A DNA stretch of 64,000 bases. Origin: Cyclaneusma minus. Taxonomy: Eukaryota > Ascomycota > Leotiomycetes > Marthamycetales > Marthamycetaceae. Made by a program: the position numbers and the translations under genes. Shown one piece after another: positions 1 through 10,969 of this stretch. Positions within the stretch are counted from its first letter, which is position 1. Each line of letters starts with the position of its first letter. The DNA lies in the NCBI GenBank assembly GCA_037179335.1, contig JAKZHN010000013.1:1-64000 (forward strand). The letters run 5' to 3'. The notes below the pieces were generated by a model, which was not told the DNA's origin, did not search any database, and worked only from the letters and a program-made list of their open reading frames with translations.

Positions 1-857
1 GCATCCTTCAAGTCCTTGAGGTCTTGCGCAGAAAGCTTTCTCAGTATCAAGTTTCCCTCTTGCATCTCCCCGATCTTCTGCCGTGTCTCTGCGGATAACG
101 CCTCGAATGCCTCCTGCCATAGATCCCTCGTAGGAGATGAACGCAAGTGTGCTGTTGAGTCCGGGATTTCACCTTCAGGCAATGCGCCGGACATCATTGC
201 TATTGGAGACACATTCTCGACGTGCTCCGTGACCAAGGCCGAGATTTCTTGGGCAGATTGACCATCTGGCGTAGATGGCAACACAATCTCAGGTGTCTCG
301 GTTTGGGTAGTTGTAGATACTGCATTGTGGTCCTGTTGTCTGACCACATCAGAAGCTTCAGTGACAGGTAAATCATGAGTGTTCGGCTCTGGTGTTGGTC
401 CGCTATCTGATGCCTTGTCTTTGTTTACGACGTTGATTGTGGTACTAGAAACCTTGATAGGTATCTCAGACTGCTGCGAATTGATAGAGCCTTCGAGGGT
501 GCCAGGCGTTTTGTCCGCAGAAGGCGAGCGAGATCGGATGAAAGGGATCTTCGCTCTCAGCCGCTCGAACTTTTCTCGGCGTGGCATTTTGTCTCGGTTC
601 GATCTGGAATGGATCACGAAGTCAGTGATCGCAGAAGAGCTTTCCTGGCTTGAAAGAGAAAACCTTGGGTTTGCAGCAAACCACCAGAAGTCTGCGTTGT
701 GGAAACAGTTCGAGTCCAACTTCGGCCACAAGCCTGCTGCCTGGACCTCGCAATCGATGATCAGCGAATCAATTCGACTGATTTGCCGCCCTGTAGCTCC
801 GAACTGAGGGGACATGCTGGCAGTGCATATGTAGTACAGTTCTGTGTTGGGGGCCAT
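1..857 (-). CDS. Partial hypothetical protein, possible NACHT/NLR N-terminal region
   Basis: An uninterrupted minus-strand frame runs from an ATG at 857 to the left window edge (285 codons, no stop), so the 3' end is outside the window. An in-frame stop lies about 40 bases upstream of the ATG. A second plausible start is the ATG at 587, which begins MPRREKFERLRAKIPFIRSR. The middle is Ser/Thr/Pro-rich and looks disordered. The last visible part (LWQEAFEALSAETRQKI, then LSAQDLKDLKDA) resembles the helical N-terminal domain that precedes NACHT NTPase modules in fungal NLR-like proteins. That family call is inference, because no NACHT motif lies in the window. The first 122 bp of the frame recur at 1281-1402 because of an assembly overlap. 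Confidence 0.55.
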   Translation of the reverse strand, partial: MAPNTELYYICTASMSPQFGATGRQISRIDSLIIDCEVQAAGLWPKLDSNCFHNADFWWFAANPRFSLSSQESSSAITDFVIHSRSNRDKMPRREKFERLRAKIPFIRSRSPSADKTPGTLEGSINSQQSEIPIKVSSTTINVVNKDKASDSGPTPEPNTHDLPVTEASDVVRQQDHNAVSTTTQTETPEIVLPSTPDGQSAQEISALVTEHVENVSPIAMMSGALPEGEIPDSTAHLRSSPTRDLWQEAFEALSAETRQKIGEMQEGNLILRKLSAQDLKDLKD

Positions 858-1824
858 GCAAGACTGTGCGATTTCTCCATAAATGCATGGTAGCTAAGTA
901 CGTCACAGCGAGTACCTTTCTTGAAAGATGGCACAAAGGATTTGTCATTGGAAATATAGAGATTGTTTTTCAGGGAAGATTTTGCAATTTCAAAAAGACC
1001 TAGGTCTTTGCTAATTTCTCCTCAGTACCTAACTCTCTACATAGTCCAGCATGTCTCTCTTCAAACTCAGCTGATAAATCAGCGAATGGATCAGGTTGCT
1101 CTCCGACCTCCCCTGAATACATCTTAACCAGTCCATACAGCTGGACCAGCGATCGTATAGTTGGTAACATCAGCATTGGCGTTGGAGTAAATATCAATAT
1201 CGACTTTCGGATCCGACATCGACCAAACTCCTGGTATCGCAGCAAGGTACTCCGAAGAAGGCGTCGCCGTCCCACTTCCNGCTGCCTGGACCTCGCAATC
1301 GATGATCAGCGAATCAATTCGACTGATTTGCCGCCCTGTAGCTCCGAACTGAGGGGACATGCTGGCAGTGCATATGTAGTACAGTTCTGTGTTGGGGGCC
1401 ATGCAAGGCTGTGCGATTTCTCCATAAATGCATGGTAGCTAAGTACGTCACAGCGAGTACCTTTCTTGAAAGATGGCACAAAGGATTTGTCATTGGAAAT
1501 ATAGAGATTGTTTTTCAGGGAAGATTTTGCAATTTCAAAAAGACCTAGGTCTTTGCTAATTTCTCCTCAGTACCTAACTCTCTACATAGTCCAGCATGTC
1601 TCTCTTCAAACTCAGCTGATAAATCAGCGAATGGATCAGGTTGCTCTCCGACCTCCCCTGAATACATCTTAACCAGTCCATACAGCTGGACCAGCGATCG
1701 TATAGTTGGTAACATCAGCATTGGCGTTGGAGTAAATATCAATATCGACATTCGGATCCGACATCGACCAAACTCCTGGTATCGCAGCAAGGTACTCCGA
1801 AGAAGGCGTCGCCGTCCCACTTCC
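736..1824. repeat. Assembly overlap 1 flanking N at 1280
   Basis: Bases 736-1279 and 1281-1824 are the same 544-bp sequence with two visible mismatches (863 a versus 1408 g; 1205 t versus 1750 a). They abut a single N. The second copy ends exactly where the first hits the N, as expected for unmerged contig ends and not for a biological tandem repeat. The segment spans the start of the left-edge protein and the 3' end of the AA9 gene. Confidence 0.93.
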
Positions 1825-2486
1825 AGTGACAAGAATTTGTCCGCACTCTGGATACCACTGTGGCGCATTGCTGGTATGAATCGCCAGAAGCTCGTGTCTC
1901 AAAAGATATGCGCCAGGCTTCAGCGTCTCAGGGATGGTGACAGTCCATGAATTGTTGTTGCTGACAAGTTCTCCCATGCCCCAGAGTCCGCTTGAGAGAG
2001 TACCGGAGATGAGACCAGTCTGGTTGATTTTGAACCAGACATCGCCAGAGGGCTCGTAGTCGAGACAAGAGGATCCGCAGGAGGCCATCCAGACGAGGAC
2101 TGGGCTGATCTGGTGCTCCCAGACGAGGACTGGGCCGATCTGGTGCTCCCAGTCGTTCCAGTAGGCTGTCACTTGTGAGCCGGCTGCGACAGTGGATTGG
2201 AGGGCTCCGGCGGTGCCAGGGTCATTGCATTGCATCACGGTCTGGGTCGGGTCCTGAAGTGGGTTGTAGGAATCCCATTCGCGCTGCATGGTGCTTTGGC
2301 CGGTGGGCGAGTTGTAGGGAGAAAATCTTGAAATATTTGTTAGCAGATTGCTCCTCCCTTGGGAGAAAGGCGGAAAACCTACCCGTTGATCCATGCCACC
2401 GGATTTGTGGTGGCATAGTACAGAACTCCACCATGAGCAAGGGTAGTGCCAGTGAGCGCGGCAGCGTGAGGCTGGTCAAGAGGGGA
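1669..2486 (-). CDS. AA9 lytic polysaccharide monooxygenase; 5' end unresolved, possible pseudogene
   Basis: Copper enzyme that oxidatively cleaves cellulose or related glucans outside the cell. Exon 2 (1669-2326) and exon 1 (from 2393) are split by a 66-bp intron (2327-2392, donor GTAGGT). Spliced, they read LAHGGVLYYATTNPVAWING then FSPYNSPTGQS. Mature His1 (A|HGG), the QWYPECGQI segment with the axial Tyr, and the C-terminal IAGPAVWTG are typical AA9 features. A 30-bp tandem duplication (2091-2120/2121-2150, one mismatch) doubles WEHQI(G/S)PVLV, the loop carrying the second copper histidine. In the signal-peptide frame a stop (2487-2489) precedes any ATG, and no good donor for an extra 5' intron is visible. 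The gene may be decayed, misassembled, or may start on an unseen exon. Its last 156 bp recur at 1124-1279. Confidence 0.75.
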
Positions 2487-3477
2487 TTAAGCTGTTCGAA
2501 TGTGGAAGCGCTCTCCAGTGCGGGTTCGAGGGGTGTGATGGCAAACATCTTGCAATGCTGCTGAGGTCGTCGAGGTTGGTGTGGTCGTCGAGGTTGTCGT
2601 GGTCGGGGCCTCGAGGTCGTCGAGGTCGGGTCGGGGTCGAGTAAAGAAAGAAGAGAAAGGAAGAGGAGGGTGCGAGATCAGGAACCTTGTTTATGCCTTG
2701 AGGCCGCGGGCTGCGGCGCTAGCGTCGGAGGCGAGGAAGCGGAGGTGAATTGTTTGCTGCGCTAAACTGCGCGACCGAGGACTCGCGGGTGGAAGAAGGT
2801 TGCGGCGGTAGATGAAAGTGATGGTGGTGAGTGGTGCTCAGGGGTGAATCTCCAGTTGGCGACAGGAGGTTGGGTGGACGAGTAATCTACCGAGAGCCAA
2901 AGTTTCTGTCGAACCCCGGNGAGAAAGGCGGAAAACCTACCCGTTGATCCATGCCACCGGATTTGTGGTGGCATAGTACAGAACTCCACCATGAGCAAGG
3001 GTAGTGCCAGTGAGCGCGGCAGCGTGAGGCTGGTCAAGAGGGGATTAAGCTGTTCGAATGTGGAAGCGCTCTCCAGTGCGGGTTCGAGGGGTGTGATGGC
3101 AAACATCTTGCAATGCTGCTGAGGTCGTCGAGGTTGGTGTGGTCGTCGAGGTTGTCGTGGTCGGGGCCTCGAGGTCGTCGAGGTCGGGTCGGGGTCGAGT
3201 AAAGAAAGAAGAGAAAGGAAGAGGAGGGTGCGAGATCAGGAACCTTGTTTATGCCTTGAGGCCGCGGGCTGCGGCGCTAGCGTCGGAGGCGAGGAAGCGG
3301 AGGTGAATTGTTTGCTGCGCTAAACTGCGCGACCGAGGACTCGCGGGTGGAAGAAGGTTGCGGCGGTAGATGAAAGTGATGGTGGTGAGTGGTGCTCAGG
3401 GGTGAATCTCCAGTTGGCGACAGGAGGTTGGGTGGACGAGTAATCTACCGAGAGCCAAAGTTTCTGTCGAACCCCGG
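2363..3477. repeat. Assembly overlap 2 flanking N at 2920
   Basis: Bases 2363-2919 reappear as 2921-3477 (557 bp) on either side of one N. The duplicate carries a second copy of AA9 exon 1, so the 2762-3106 minus frame is not an independent gene. A TCGACGACC-type simple repeat lies in both copies (about 2562-2640 and 3120-3198). Confidence 0.93.
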
Positions 3478-3750
3478 CTTTAACTTCATATCCCAACTTA
3501 CATGTAGATTTCGAGTAGACCCTCGAGTGGAGATGGCTTTTTCGACTGAAACTCGTTCCCCTGAAAACAGACAGCTGCTCTAATCAAGGGTCGTGAGCTC
3601 TGTCCAGTACCTGCTGTCGAGAAGAGTTGGTTTCCTCGAATAGGGGTTGTTCCTCGACCGTGATTCGTCTCGCTGGGTAAGAAAGTTTCCTTCAGTGAGG
3701 AATTCTGATATCTTACACGAATTCCGCTTTCAAACCCAGGTGGATTCATC

Positions 3751-4873
3751 AGGACCATTTGTTCCCCTAGTTTATTGAGTTTCTCTAGTCACAGAGTTGT
3801 ACTATCGTTTCCAGAATCGACCCCCGAATAAAATTAGTCGTCTCGAAACATGGGTGATTTCATGGAGTCGAACTGTTTCCCAAGTAAACAAGCTCTACTC
3901 ACTCAAGATTCATAATTTCTTGCCCGAAAACTCCTCTCAGAGAGATGCCACTTTCTCAGTCAACAGTAGTTCCGTTGGATCAGGAAGCTCCTCTCGATCG
4001 CTCACCCCTGTTTCGGTCTCAGGCGGTTTCCTCGAAACAGACTTCGTTCACCACCGGCCAAGAACGCTTCTACAGCCAAAGCGTTCCGATGTCTTTCCCC
4101 GGATCGTCAATCCGATCTTAAATAAAAGTAGTAATCCTCACTAGATTCATGATCATAACCATCTGAAGTCCGAGAGGAATCCACTCCTAGTGAGTATCCT
4201 TCAAGCGGATTACGATCTTCAGATCCTTAAGTAAAACTTCTGGTTTTGATAAATACAAGACAATCCGTCGCAGATTATTATTGGGAGCACAATCCATATA
4301 CACAGAGCAAGNAGGACCATTTGTTCCCCTAGTTTATTGAGTTTCTCTAGTCACAGAGTTGTACTATCGTTTCCAGAATCGACCCCCGAATAAAATTAGT
4401 CGTCTCGAAACATGGGTGATTTCATGGAGTCGAACTGTTTCCCAAGTAAACAAGCTCTACTCACTCAAGATTCATAATTTCTTGCCCGAAAACTCCTCTC
4501 AGAGAGATGCCACTTTCTCAGTCAACAGTAGTTCCGTTGGATCAGGAAGCTCCTCTCGATCGCTCACCCCTGTTTCGGTCTCAGGCGGTTTCCTCGAAAC
4601 AGACTTCGTTCACCACCGGCCAAGAACGCTTCTACAGCCAAAGCGTTCCGATGTCTTTCCCCGGATCGTCAATCCGATCTTAAATAAAAGTAGTAATCCT
4701 CACTAGATTCATGATCATAACCATCTGAAGTCCGAGAGGAATCCACTCCTAGTGAGTATCCTTCAAGCGGATTACGATCTTCAGATCCTTAAGTAAAACT
4801 TCTGGTTTTGATAAATACAAGACAATCCGTCGCAGATTATTATTGGGAGCACAATCCATATACACAGAGCAAG
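3751..4873. repeat. Assembly overlap 3 flanking N at 4312
   Basis: Bases 3751-4311 and 4313-4873 are identical 561-bp copies around one N. Part of this segment (3853-4311) occurs a third time at 4980-5438 through overlap 4. Confidence 0.93.
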
Positions 4874-5543
4874 CTGTGTCAAATGTAGTCCATTTCAAAA
4901 GAGATCTGCATTGCCGGGGCTCAGGTTATCAAATTCTTCTATAATTCCTTGCCCGTCGGGGTGTGGACCGAAGCTTTGNGGTGATTTCATGGAGTCGAAC
5001 TGTTCCCCAAGTAAACAAGCTCTACTCACTCAAGATTCATAATTTCTTGCCCGAAAACTCCTCTCAGAGAGATGCCACTTTCTCAGTCAACAGTAGTTCC
5101 GTTGGATCAGGAAGCTCCTCTCGATCGCTCACCCCTGTTTCGGTCTCAGGCGGTTTCCTCGAAACAGACTTCGTTCACCACCGGCCAAGAACGCTTCTAC
5201 AGCCAAAGCGTTCCGATGTCTTTCCCCGGATCGTCAATCCGATCTTAAATAAAAGTAGTAATCCTCACTAGATTCATGATCATAACCATCTGAAGTCCGA
5301 GAGGAATCCACTCCTAGTGAGTATCCTTCAAGCGGATTACGATCTTCAGATCCTTAAGTAAAACTTCTGGTTTTGATAAATACAAGACAATCCGTCGCAG
5401 ATTATTATTGGGAGCACAATCCATATACACAGAGCAAGCTGTGTCAAATGTAGTCCATTTCAAAAGAGATCTGCATTGCCGGGGCTCAGGTTATCAAATT
5501 CTTCTATAATTCCTTGCCCGTCGGGGTGTGGACCGAAGCTTTG
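4415..5543. repeat. Assembly overlap 4 flanking N at 4979
   Basis: Bases 4415-4978 recur at 4980-5543 (564 bp) with one visible mismatch (4440 t versus 5005 c). The contig between the two Ns is only 666 bp long and almost all of it is covered by the overlaps on either side. Confidence 0.92.
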
Positions 5544-5576
5544 CTTGGCCGCAGAAGCAAGCAAGCTTCAAGGAAT

Positions 5577-5593
5577 TTAGGGTTAGGGTTAGG
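5577..5593. repeat. Interstitial telomere-like motif
   Basis: Two and a half direct units of TTAGGG occur here, and a short inverted CCCTAACCC core lies at about 5742-5750. The TTAGGG unit is the telomere repeat of most Pezizomycotina. The array is very short and sits inside a poorly assembled region, so it may be a healed end, a former subtelomere or chance. Confidence 0.6.
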
Positions 5594-6023
5594 CAACAAG
5601 TAACATGGGCTCCAAACAAAACTCATCCTGCGATCTCATCATTGAACACAAGGACAGGGGTAAGCCAATTCTTTCCGTTTGAACAGTTCTCCCATCACTG
5701 CCAACAGCAGAAGCTGCTAGGTAGCGCTGAGAGCCAGCTACCCCTAACCCTTTGACCCGAACCCGGATATACATGCTCCCGCCTGACCACCAGCCACTCG
5801 AGAAGCACCAAGGACGCTCTTCCCGCCGAATGCCTCAAGCATCTCACGCAAATCCCAGCCTCGCCGCTCCACATAAACAGGAAGCACATCACTCATTCGA
5901 AAAAGGTAGAAGCGCACTTCGACAATGCTCTAGAGATCTTCCGTCTTGCTTTCTTGGATATCATACACGATACTACAAACAAACATAACAACTGCAAAGT
6001 GAGTCAAGTGACCAAATCCAGCA

Positions 6024-7128
6024 TCTAGTAACAGAGAACAGCCTCACTCCCTCCGAACACCAGAAATTCCTGGCGGCATGATAGACGCTTCAAAGCCAGG
6101 TGATCAGGGCCTGATCACGCTGCTCTCCTGCCGCCATCCCATCACATACATCAGCAACAGCTCTCCTCCGTGCCCATGTTCCGTCTCAGATCTCGCATGT
6201 GCCATCAAGCCGCGCTGGCAGTGGCGCTGCCATGAGCAAGACCTTGGTAAATACTTTTTCTCCTTCCGTGGCACTTGTAGCGACGAAGGTTTCCGCTACC
6301 GTCCATCGCTGAACTTGCTTTCGTGACTTCAATGGAAGCATGTGAGTGACGTAGAAGCGTTTCAAAGTCATCTGGAGCAGTTCAACTCCTTGGCATTCAC
6401 TGTAATCGTTTGAGACAGTTCAAATAGTAATACTGCTTCAGTCGCCATACAGGAAACTTGAGCATTTCGCTGATTTGAGGGTGAGTACTGGCGCAAATTT
6501 GTTCACTCCGCTTCAGGCTTCGGAAATGTCACCAGGAGTCAAGCCATTTCGCAGGTATGTATCAGAGGGAATGCANTCTAGTAACAGAGAACAGCCTCAC
6601 TCCCTCCGAACACCAGAAATTCCTGGCGGCATGATAGACGCTTCAAAGCCAGGTGATCAGGGCCTGATCACGCTGCTCTCCTGCCGCCATCCCATCACAT
6701 ACATCAGCAACAGCTCTCCTCCGTGCCCATGTTCCGTCTCAGATCTCGCATGTGCCATCAAGCCGCGCTGGCAGTGGCGCTGCCATGAGCAAGACCTTGG
6801 TAAATACTTTTTCTCCTTCCGTGGCACTTGTAGCGACGAAGGTTTCCGCTACCGTCCATCGCTGAACTTGCTTTCGTGACTTCAATGGAAGCATGTGAGT
6901 GACGTAGAAGCGTTTCAAAGTCATCTGGAGCAGTTCAACTCCTTGGCATTCACTGTAATCGTTTGAGACAGTTCAAATAGTAATACTGCTTCAGTCGCCA
7001 TACAGGAAACTTGAGCATTTCGCTGATTTGAGGGTGAGTACTGGCGCAAATTTGTTCACTCCGCTTCAGGCTTCGGAAATGTCACCAGGAGTCAAGCCAT
7101 TTCGCAGGTATGTATCAGAGGGAATGCA
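6024..7128. repeat. Assembly overlap 5 flanking N at 6576
   Basis: Bases 6024-6575 recur as 6577-7128 (552 bp) across one N, with no mismatch noticed. Confidence 0.93.
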
Positions 7129-7159
7129 GAGAAAGCGTAGAAGAAGCGATGCTAAGTTA

Positions 7160-8308
7160 CATTTGAGCAGCGATATGGAGGCTATACAGACCGAACCGGC
7201 GAGCGGCTTCTTCCCCATGTCCAGACAACAAACAAAACACCAGCCCCCGAGCCATCTTCCTCTCCGGGATGAAAACTAACAGGAAGGGGATAGTTGGAAT
7301 GCCGAAATGAGGCTCTGAGCAGACAGGAGCGGTGGCGAGAGGGGAGCGTCAACATACCTATCAAGGCCATCGAGACTGCCGCAATGATCGGCTCATCACC
7401 GCCTCAAGAACCTACAATAATCCACATGACCCCTCCCCCCTCAAAGCTCACTGAGCACCTTCTTCGACCACGGAGAGATGAACGCCCGTCGCTTTCGTCG
7501 ACGTCCAACAAAACCAAAACTGACATCGTAAGACTCAGGGCGAATCAAAAAACCGCGGATCAGGTACCCTATCTGACAAGTGATCAAGGACCCAAGAACA
7601 TGCGGCTACGACAAGCCGAACAGATGAGCGGAGTAAAGAATATTGCGTTCGCCAGTTTCGAATTCCGCATCGCGCCCTTCGTGCATATACATCGTCCGAT
7701 TCCACAACGTGGCGGCTTCGAGTGTCACACGGTNCATTTGAGCAGCGATATGGAGGCTATACAGACCGAACCGGCGAGCGGCTTCTTCCCCATGTCCAGA
7801 CAACAAACAAAACACCAGCCCCCGAGCCATCTTCCTCTCCGGGATGAAAACTAACAGGAAGGGGATAGTTGGAATGCCGAAATGAGGCTCTGAGCAGACA
7901 GGAGCGGTGGCGAGAGGGGAGCGTCAACATACCTATCAAGGCCATCGAGACTGCCGCAATGATCGGCTCATCACCGCCTCAAGAACCTACAATAATCCAC
8001 ATGACCCCTCCCCCCTCAAAGCTCACTGAGCACCTTCTTCGACCACGGAGAGATGAACGCCCGTCGCTTTCGTCGACGTCCAACAAAACCAAAACTGACA
8101 TCGTAAGACTCAGGGCGAATCAAAAAACCGCGGATCAGGTACCCTATCTGACAAGTGATCAAGGACCCAAGAACATGCGGCTACGACAAGCCGAACAGAT
8201 GAGCGGAGTAAAGAATATTGCGTTCGCCAGTTTCGAATTCCGCATCGCGCCCTTCGTGCATATACATCGTCCGATTCCACAACGTGGCGGCTTCGAGTGT
8301 CACACGGT
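7160..8308. repeat. Assembly overlap 6 flanking N at 7734
   Basis: Bases 7160-7733 recur as 7735-8308 (574 bp) across one N. The open frame starting at 7294 is repeated from 7869. Confidence 0.93.
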
Positions 8309-9298
8309 TGCTGGCTCACCACGAGGCCACGGGGACGCGGGATGTGGGGGTTTTGATAAAACGAACGTGAGATCTCGGAGTTTTCTCGTGACAAGGATGT
8401 ATATATCCGACGGTCGAGGGAGTATACGCATGATGAGAAAATTTCATAATCTCCGGGTAGGTGAAGGAAAGCCGCTCCGTGATGTTTCCATATGGCTGGA
8501 TACTATCCGTGGTAGTTGCAAACGAAACTGCCGGTCTGTGCCACACAAGGACATGGAGAAGAAAAAAGTCCGAGATACTAGCAAGGCTGCTGCTCCTTCC
8601 CATTGATGATATATATGCCCATGTATACTATACTATGCCAGTCTGAATATCTCAGAGCGCAATTGCCTTGGTACAACTCAGCGTATCCCATGTTATGTTC
8701 ATGAACGAAACCAAACTGCAAAGCTTCCCCAAGGTATCANTACGACAAGCCGAACAGATGAGCGGAGTAAAGAATATTGCGTTCGCCAGTTTCGAATTCC
8801 GCATCGCGCCCTTCGTGCATATACATCGTCCGATTCCACAACGTGGCGGCTTCGAGTGTCACACGGTTGCTGGCTCACCACGAGGCCACGGGGACGCGGG
8901 ATGTGGGGGTTTTGATAAAACGAACGTGAGATCTCGGAGTTTTCTCGTGACAAGGATGTATATATCCGACGGTCGAGGGAGTATACGCATGATGAGAAAA
9001 TTTCATAATCTCCGGGTAGGTGAAGGAAAGCCGCTCCGTGATGTTTCCATATGGCTGGATACTATCCGTGGTAGTTGCAAACGAAACTGCCGGTCTGTGC
9101 CACACAAGGACATGGAGAAGAAAAAAGTCCGAGATACTAGCAAGGCTGCTGCTCCTTCCCATTGATGATATATATGCCCATGTATACTATACTATGCCAG
9201 TCTGAATATCTCAGAGCGCAATTGCCTTGGTACAACTCAGCGTATCCCATGTTATGTTCATGAACGAAACCAAACTGCAAAGCTTCCCCAAGGTATCA
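8182..9298. repeat. Assembly overlap 7 flanking N at 8740
   Basis: Bases 8182-8739 recur as 8741-9298 (558 bp) across one N. The second copy ends at the point where the P450-like reading frame begins. Confidence 0.93.
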
Positions 9299-9666
9299 TG
9301 GCAGATGATGCATTCCGACCCAATGAGGTTCGATCCGGAGCGGTGGATGGAACCTGATGCTAGGAAAAAAGCGGACAAGACATTCGCTCCCTTTTCGAAG
9401 GGGACCAGAATCTGCGTGGGGATGCAGTAAGTTGACTTATATTCATATTCTGACCCAATGCTATTCGGCTGCCCGTTGCTGATGCGTTTCTGTCTAGTCT
9501 TGCATGGGCGGAAATGTATATGGCTCTTGCAGCTCTTGTTCAGCAATTTGAGTTCAAGTTTGAGGGTATTGATGAGACGTACTTTGAGTGTGAGAGTGAT
9601 CAGTTCATCATGGGGACTAAGGGAAAAGGTGTTCTCGAGGCCCATGCTTCTCTTCACCAGGACTAG
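9288..9666 (+). pseudogene. Cytochrome P450 C-terminal relic
   Basis: Two exons remain, 9288-9426 and 9498-9666, joined across a 71-bp intron (9427-9497, GTAAGT...CTAG). They read FDPERW, the heme-binding loop FAPFSKGTRICVG with its Cys ligand, then HLAWAEMYMALAALVQQFEF and a normal stop. The preceding segment WQMMHSDPMRFDPERW is shorter than usual between the meander histidine and the PERW motif. No upstream I-helix or ExxR exon was found in the preceding kilobases. It is therefore most likely a truncated P450. A missing 5' part lost in the assembly gaps is the main alternative. Confidence 0.75.
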
Positions 9667-9971
9667 CTAGCCAAAGATAGAACTGGTAGTACATCTATGT
9701 ACCATGCTGTTCATATAAGGGACAACAGGAAGCACAGCAACAGGAAAATTTGTCTCGGGAATTTCTTGATCGGCGAGTTGCAATATTCCTAGCAATATAT
9801 AGTCTGATCAGTATCTTCAACAAGACTCCCAGGTCAGAGCTCTCTGAGAAAGCTGATCCCGCGATTTTGAACCATTGGAACCACCGAACTCGGAGCTAAA
9901 CCAGGAGGTAAGTGAGCCCGTAACCGATAGAATACCCATCCGTCAAGCACGACAATACCATGAGCGTTTTA
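9667..9971. other. Short intergenic stretch
   Basis: About 300 bp between the P450 relic and the EAF7 stop codon. I see no gene or RNA. Confidence 0.5.
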
Positions 9972-10969
9972 TCAGCGTTTTCGCTTTCCCTTCCTCGTAG
10001 CCCCCGAAGCCTTGGTCGGAGCCCCTTTCGCTCTACTTCCTCCCTTCGGCTTTGCAGACGGCGTTCCCGCCTCCTCCTCATCCTCATCCTCGTCTTCATC
10101 AATATCCATCTCCTGGTCCTCATCCTCATCCACCGTCGTATCTTCCCTCTGCTGCCTATCAGTCAAATCTTGCTTCGCCCTAATTGCCTCCACGACCCTC
10201 CTCTTACTCGCCCTCGCGCCCCTCGCACCGCCACCTCTCGGCGCCGGCGATCCCCTCGTGCCCGGCGATGACCTCGCGTCGTCCGTATCATCCACCGTAC
10301 TCTGCCTATCCCTCGCAGCCCCACGCTTTCTCTTCCTACTTATCGTTCCCCCCACAGTAATCACACTCGGCGATCTATCAGCATCAAACTGCGCCGGTGA
10401 AGACCTTGCATCCGTATCCGTATTCAATCGTCTCTCATGCATCATCTCAGCAAAAGTTTTATCGCCAGTTATGGGACGATCTGCGAGATTGAATTCTAAG
10501 AAGCGATCATCGGGACTTCCGTCTTCGAGAAATTCGGGGTTGTTTTCGCGGTCGTCGATTATGGGGAGGTTGTAGAGGGTGGAGAGCTTGGCCCAGATGC
10601 CGGGGATGCGCGTGTGGGTGGCGACAGTGGGGTCGTAGCCGTGATTGCGGAGGTAGTTGGATATGGCGAGCATGCGAAAGTGTTTGTGTACGCCTGCGAG
10701 GGCGATGTTAGCAATCGGATAGGTTTGATAGGGGCGAGGGTGTTGGGCTAGACTTGAGTGGACATACCCGAGGGCTTCCATTGTACGATGGCTCTAAAGA
10801 GCGAGATTTCCTGCTCATCGGTCCAGAGGTCTTTGAGGGGGTCATAGTCTGGTCTTCGCGGATCGATCGTTCTGGAGCTTGTAGCTGCGGATTCTTGTGG
10901 AGTGTCTCGTTGTTCGGCCGGCGTTGAGGCCTCACTGGCGACGGTGCGACTTTTCTTCTTAGGAGGCAT
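9972..10969 (-). CDS. EAF7: Chromatin modification protein EAF7 (NuA4 subunit)
   Basis: Two exons: 10768-10969 and 9972-10693, with a 74-bp intron (donor GTATGT, acceptor CGCAG). Together they encode 307 aa. The Eaf7/MRGBP domain covers roughly residues 55-145: a WTDEQEISLFRAIVQWKPSG helix, then VHKHFRMLAISNYLRNHGY and HTRIPGIWAKLSTLYNL. The tail is basic and acidic low-complexity sequence ending in KGKRKR, as usual for nuclear Eaf7. The protein is a subunit of the NuA4 histone H4/H2A acetyltransferase (TINTIN module with Eaf3). The gene diverges from the gamma-tubulin complex gene across about 259 bp, which suggests a shared promoter. Confidence 0.93.

Larger units (their letters stand above)
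2490..9226. other. Gene-poor, duplicated assembly region
   Basis: Apart from overlap artefacts and a telomere-like motif at 5577-5593, I see no gene here that I can support. Short frames at 3797-4144, 4359-4706 and 4963-5271 are one frame seen three times through overlaps. Collapsing overlap 6 leaves one plus-strand frame of about 245 codons (7869-8606 copy), with no recognisable domain and with competing antisense frames of similar size, so I do not call it. Confidence 0.6.

Noticed and set aside
3797..5271. Three copies of a 102-115-codon frame
   Set aside because: A single frame multiplied by assembly overlaps 3 and 4, with no domain.
7294..8606. Collapsed plus frame of about 245 codons in the duplicated region
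   Set aside because: No domain and competing antisense frames. It sits among gene relics, so it may be chance openness in GC-balanced sequence.
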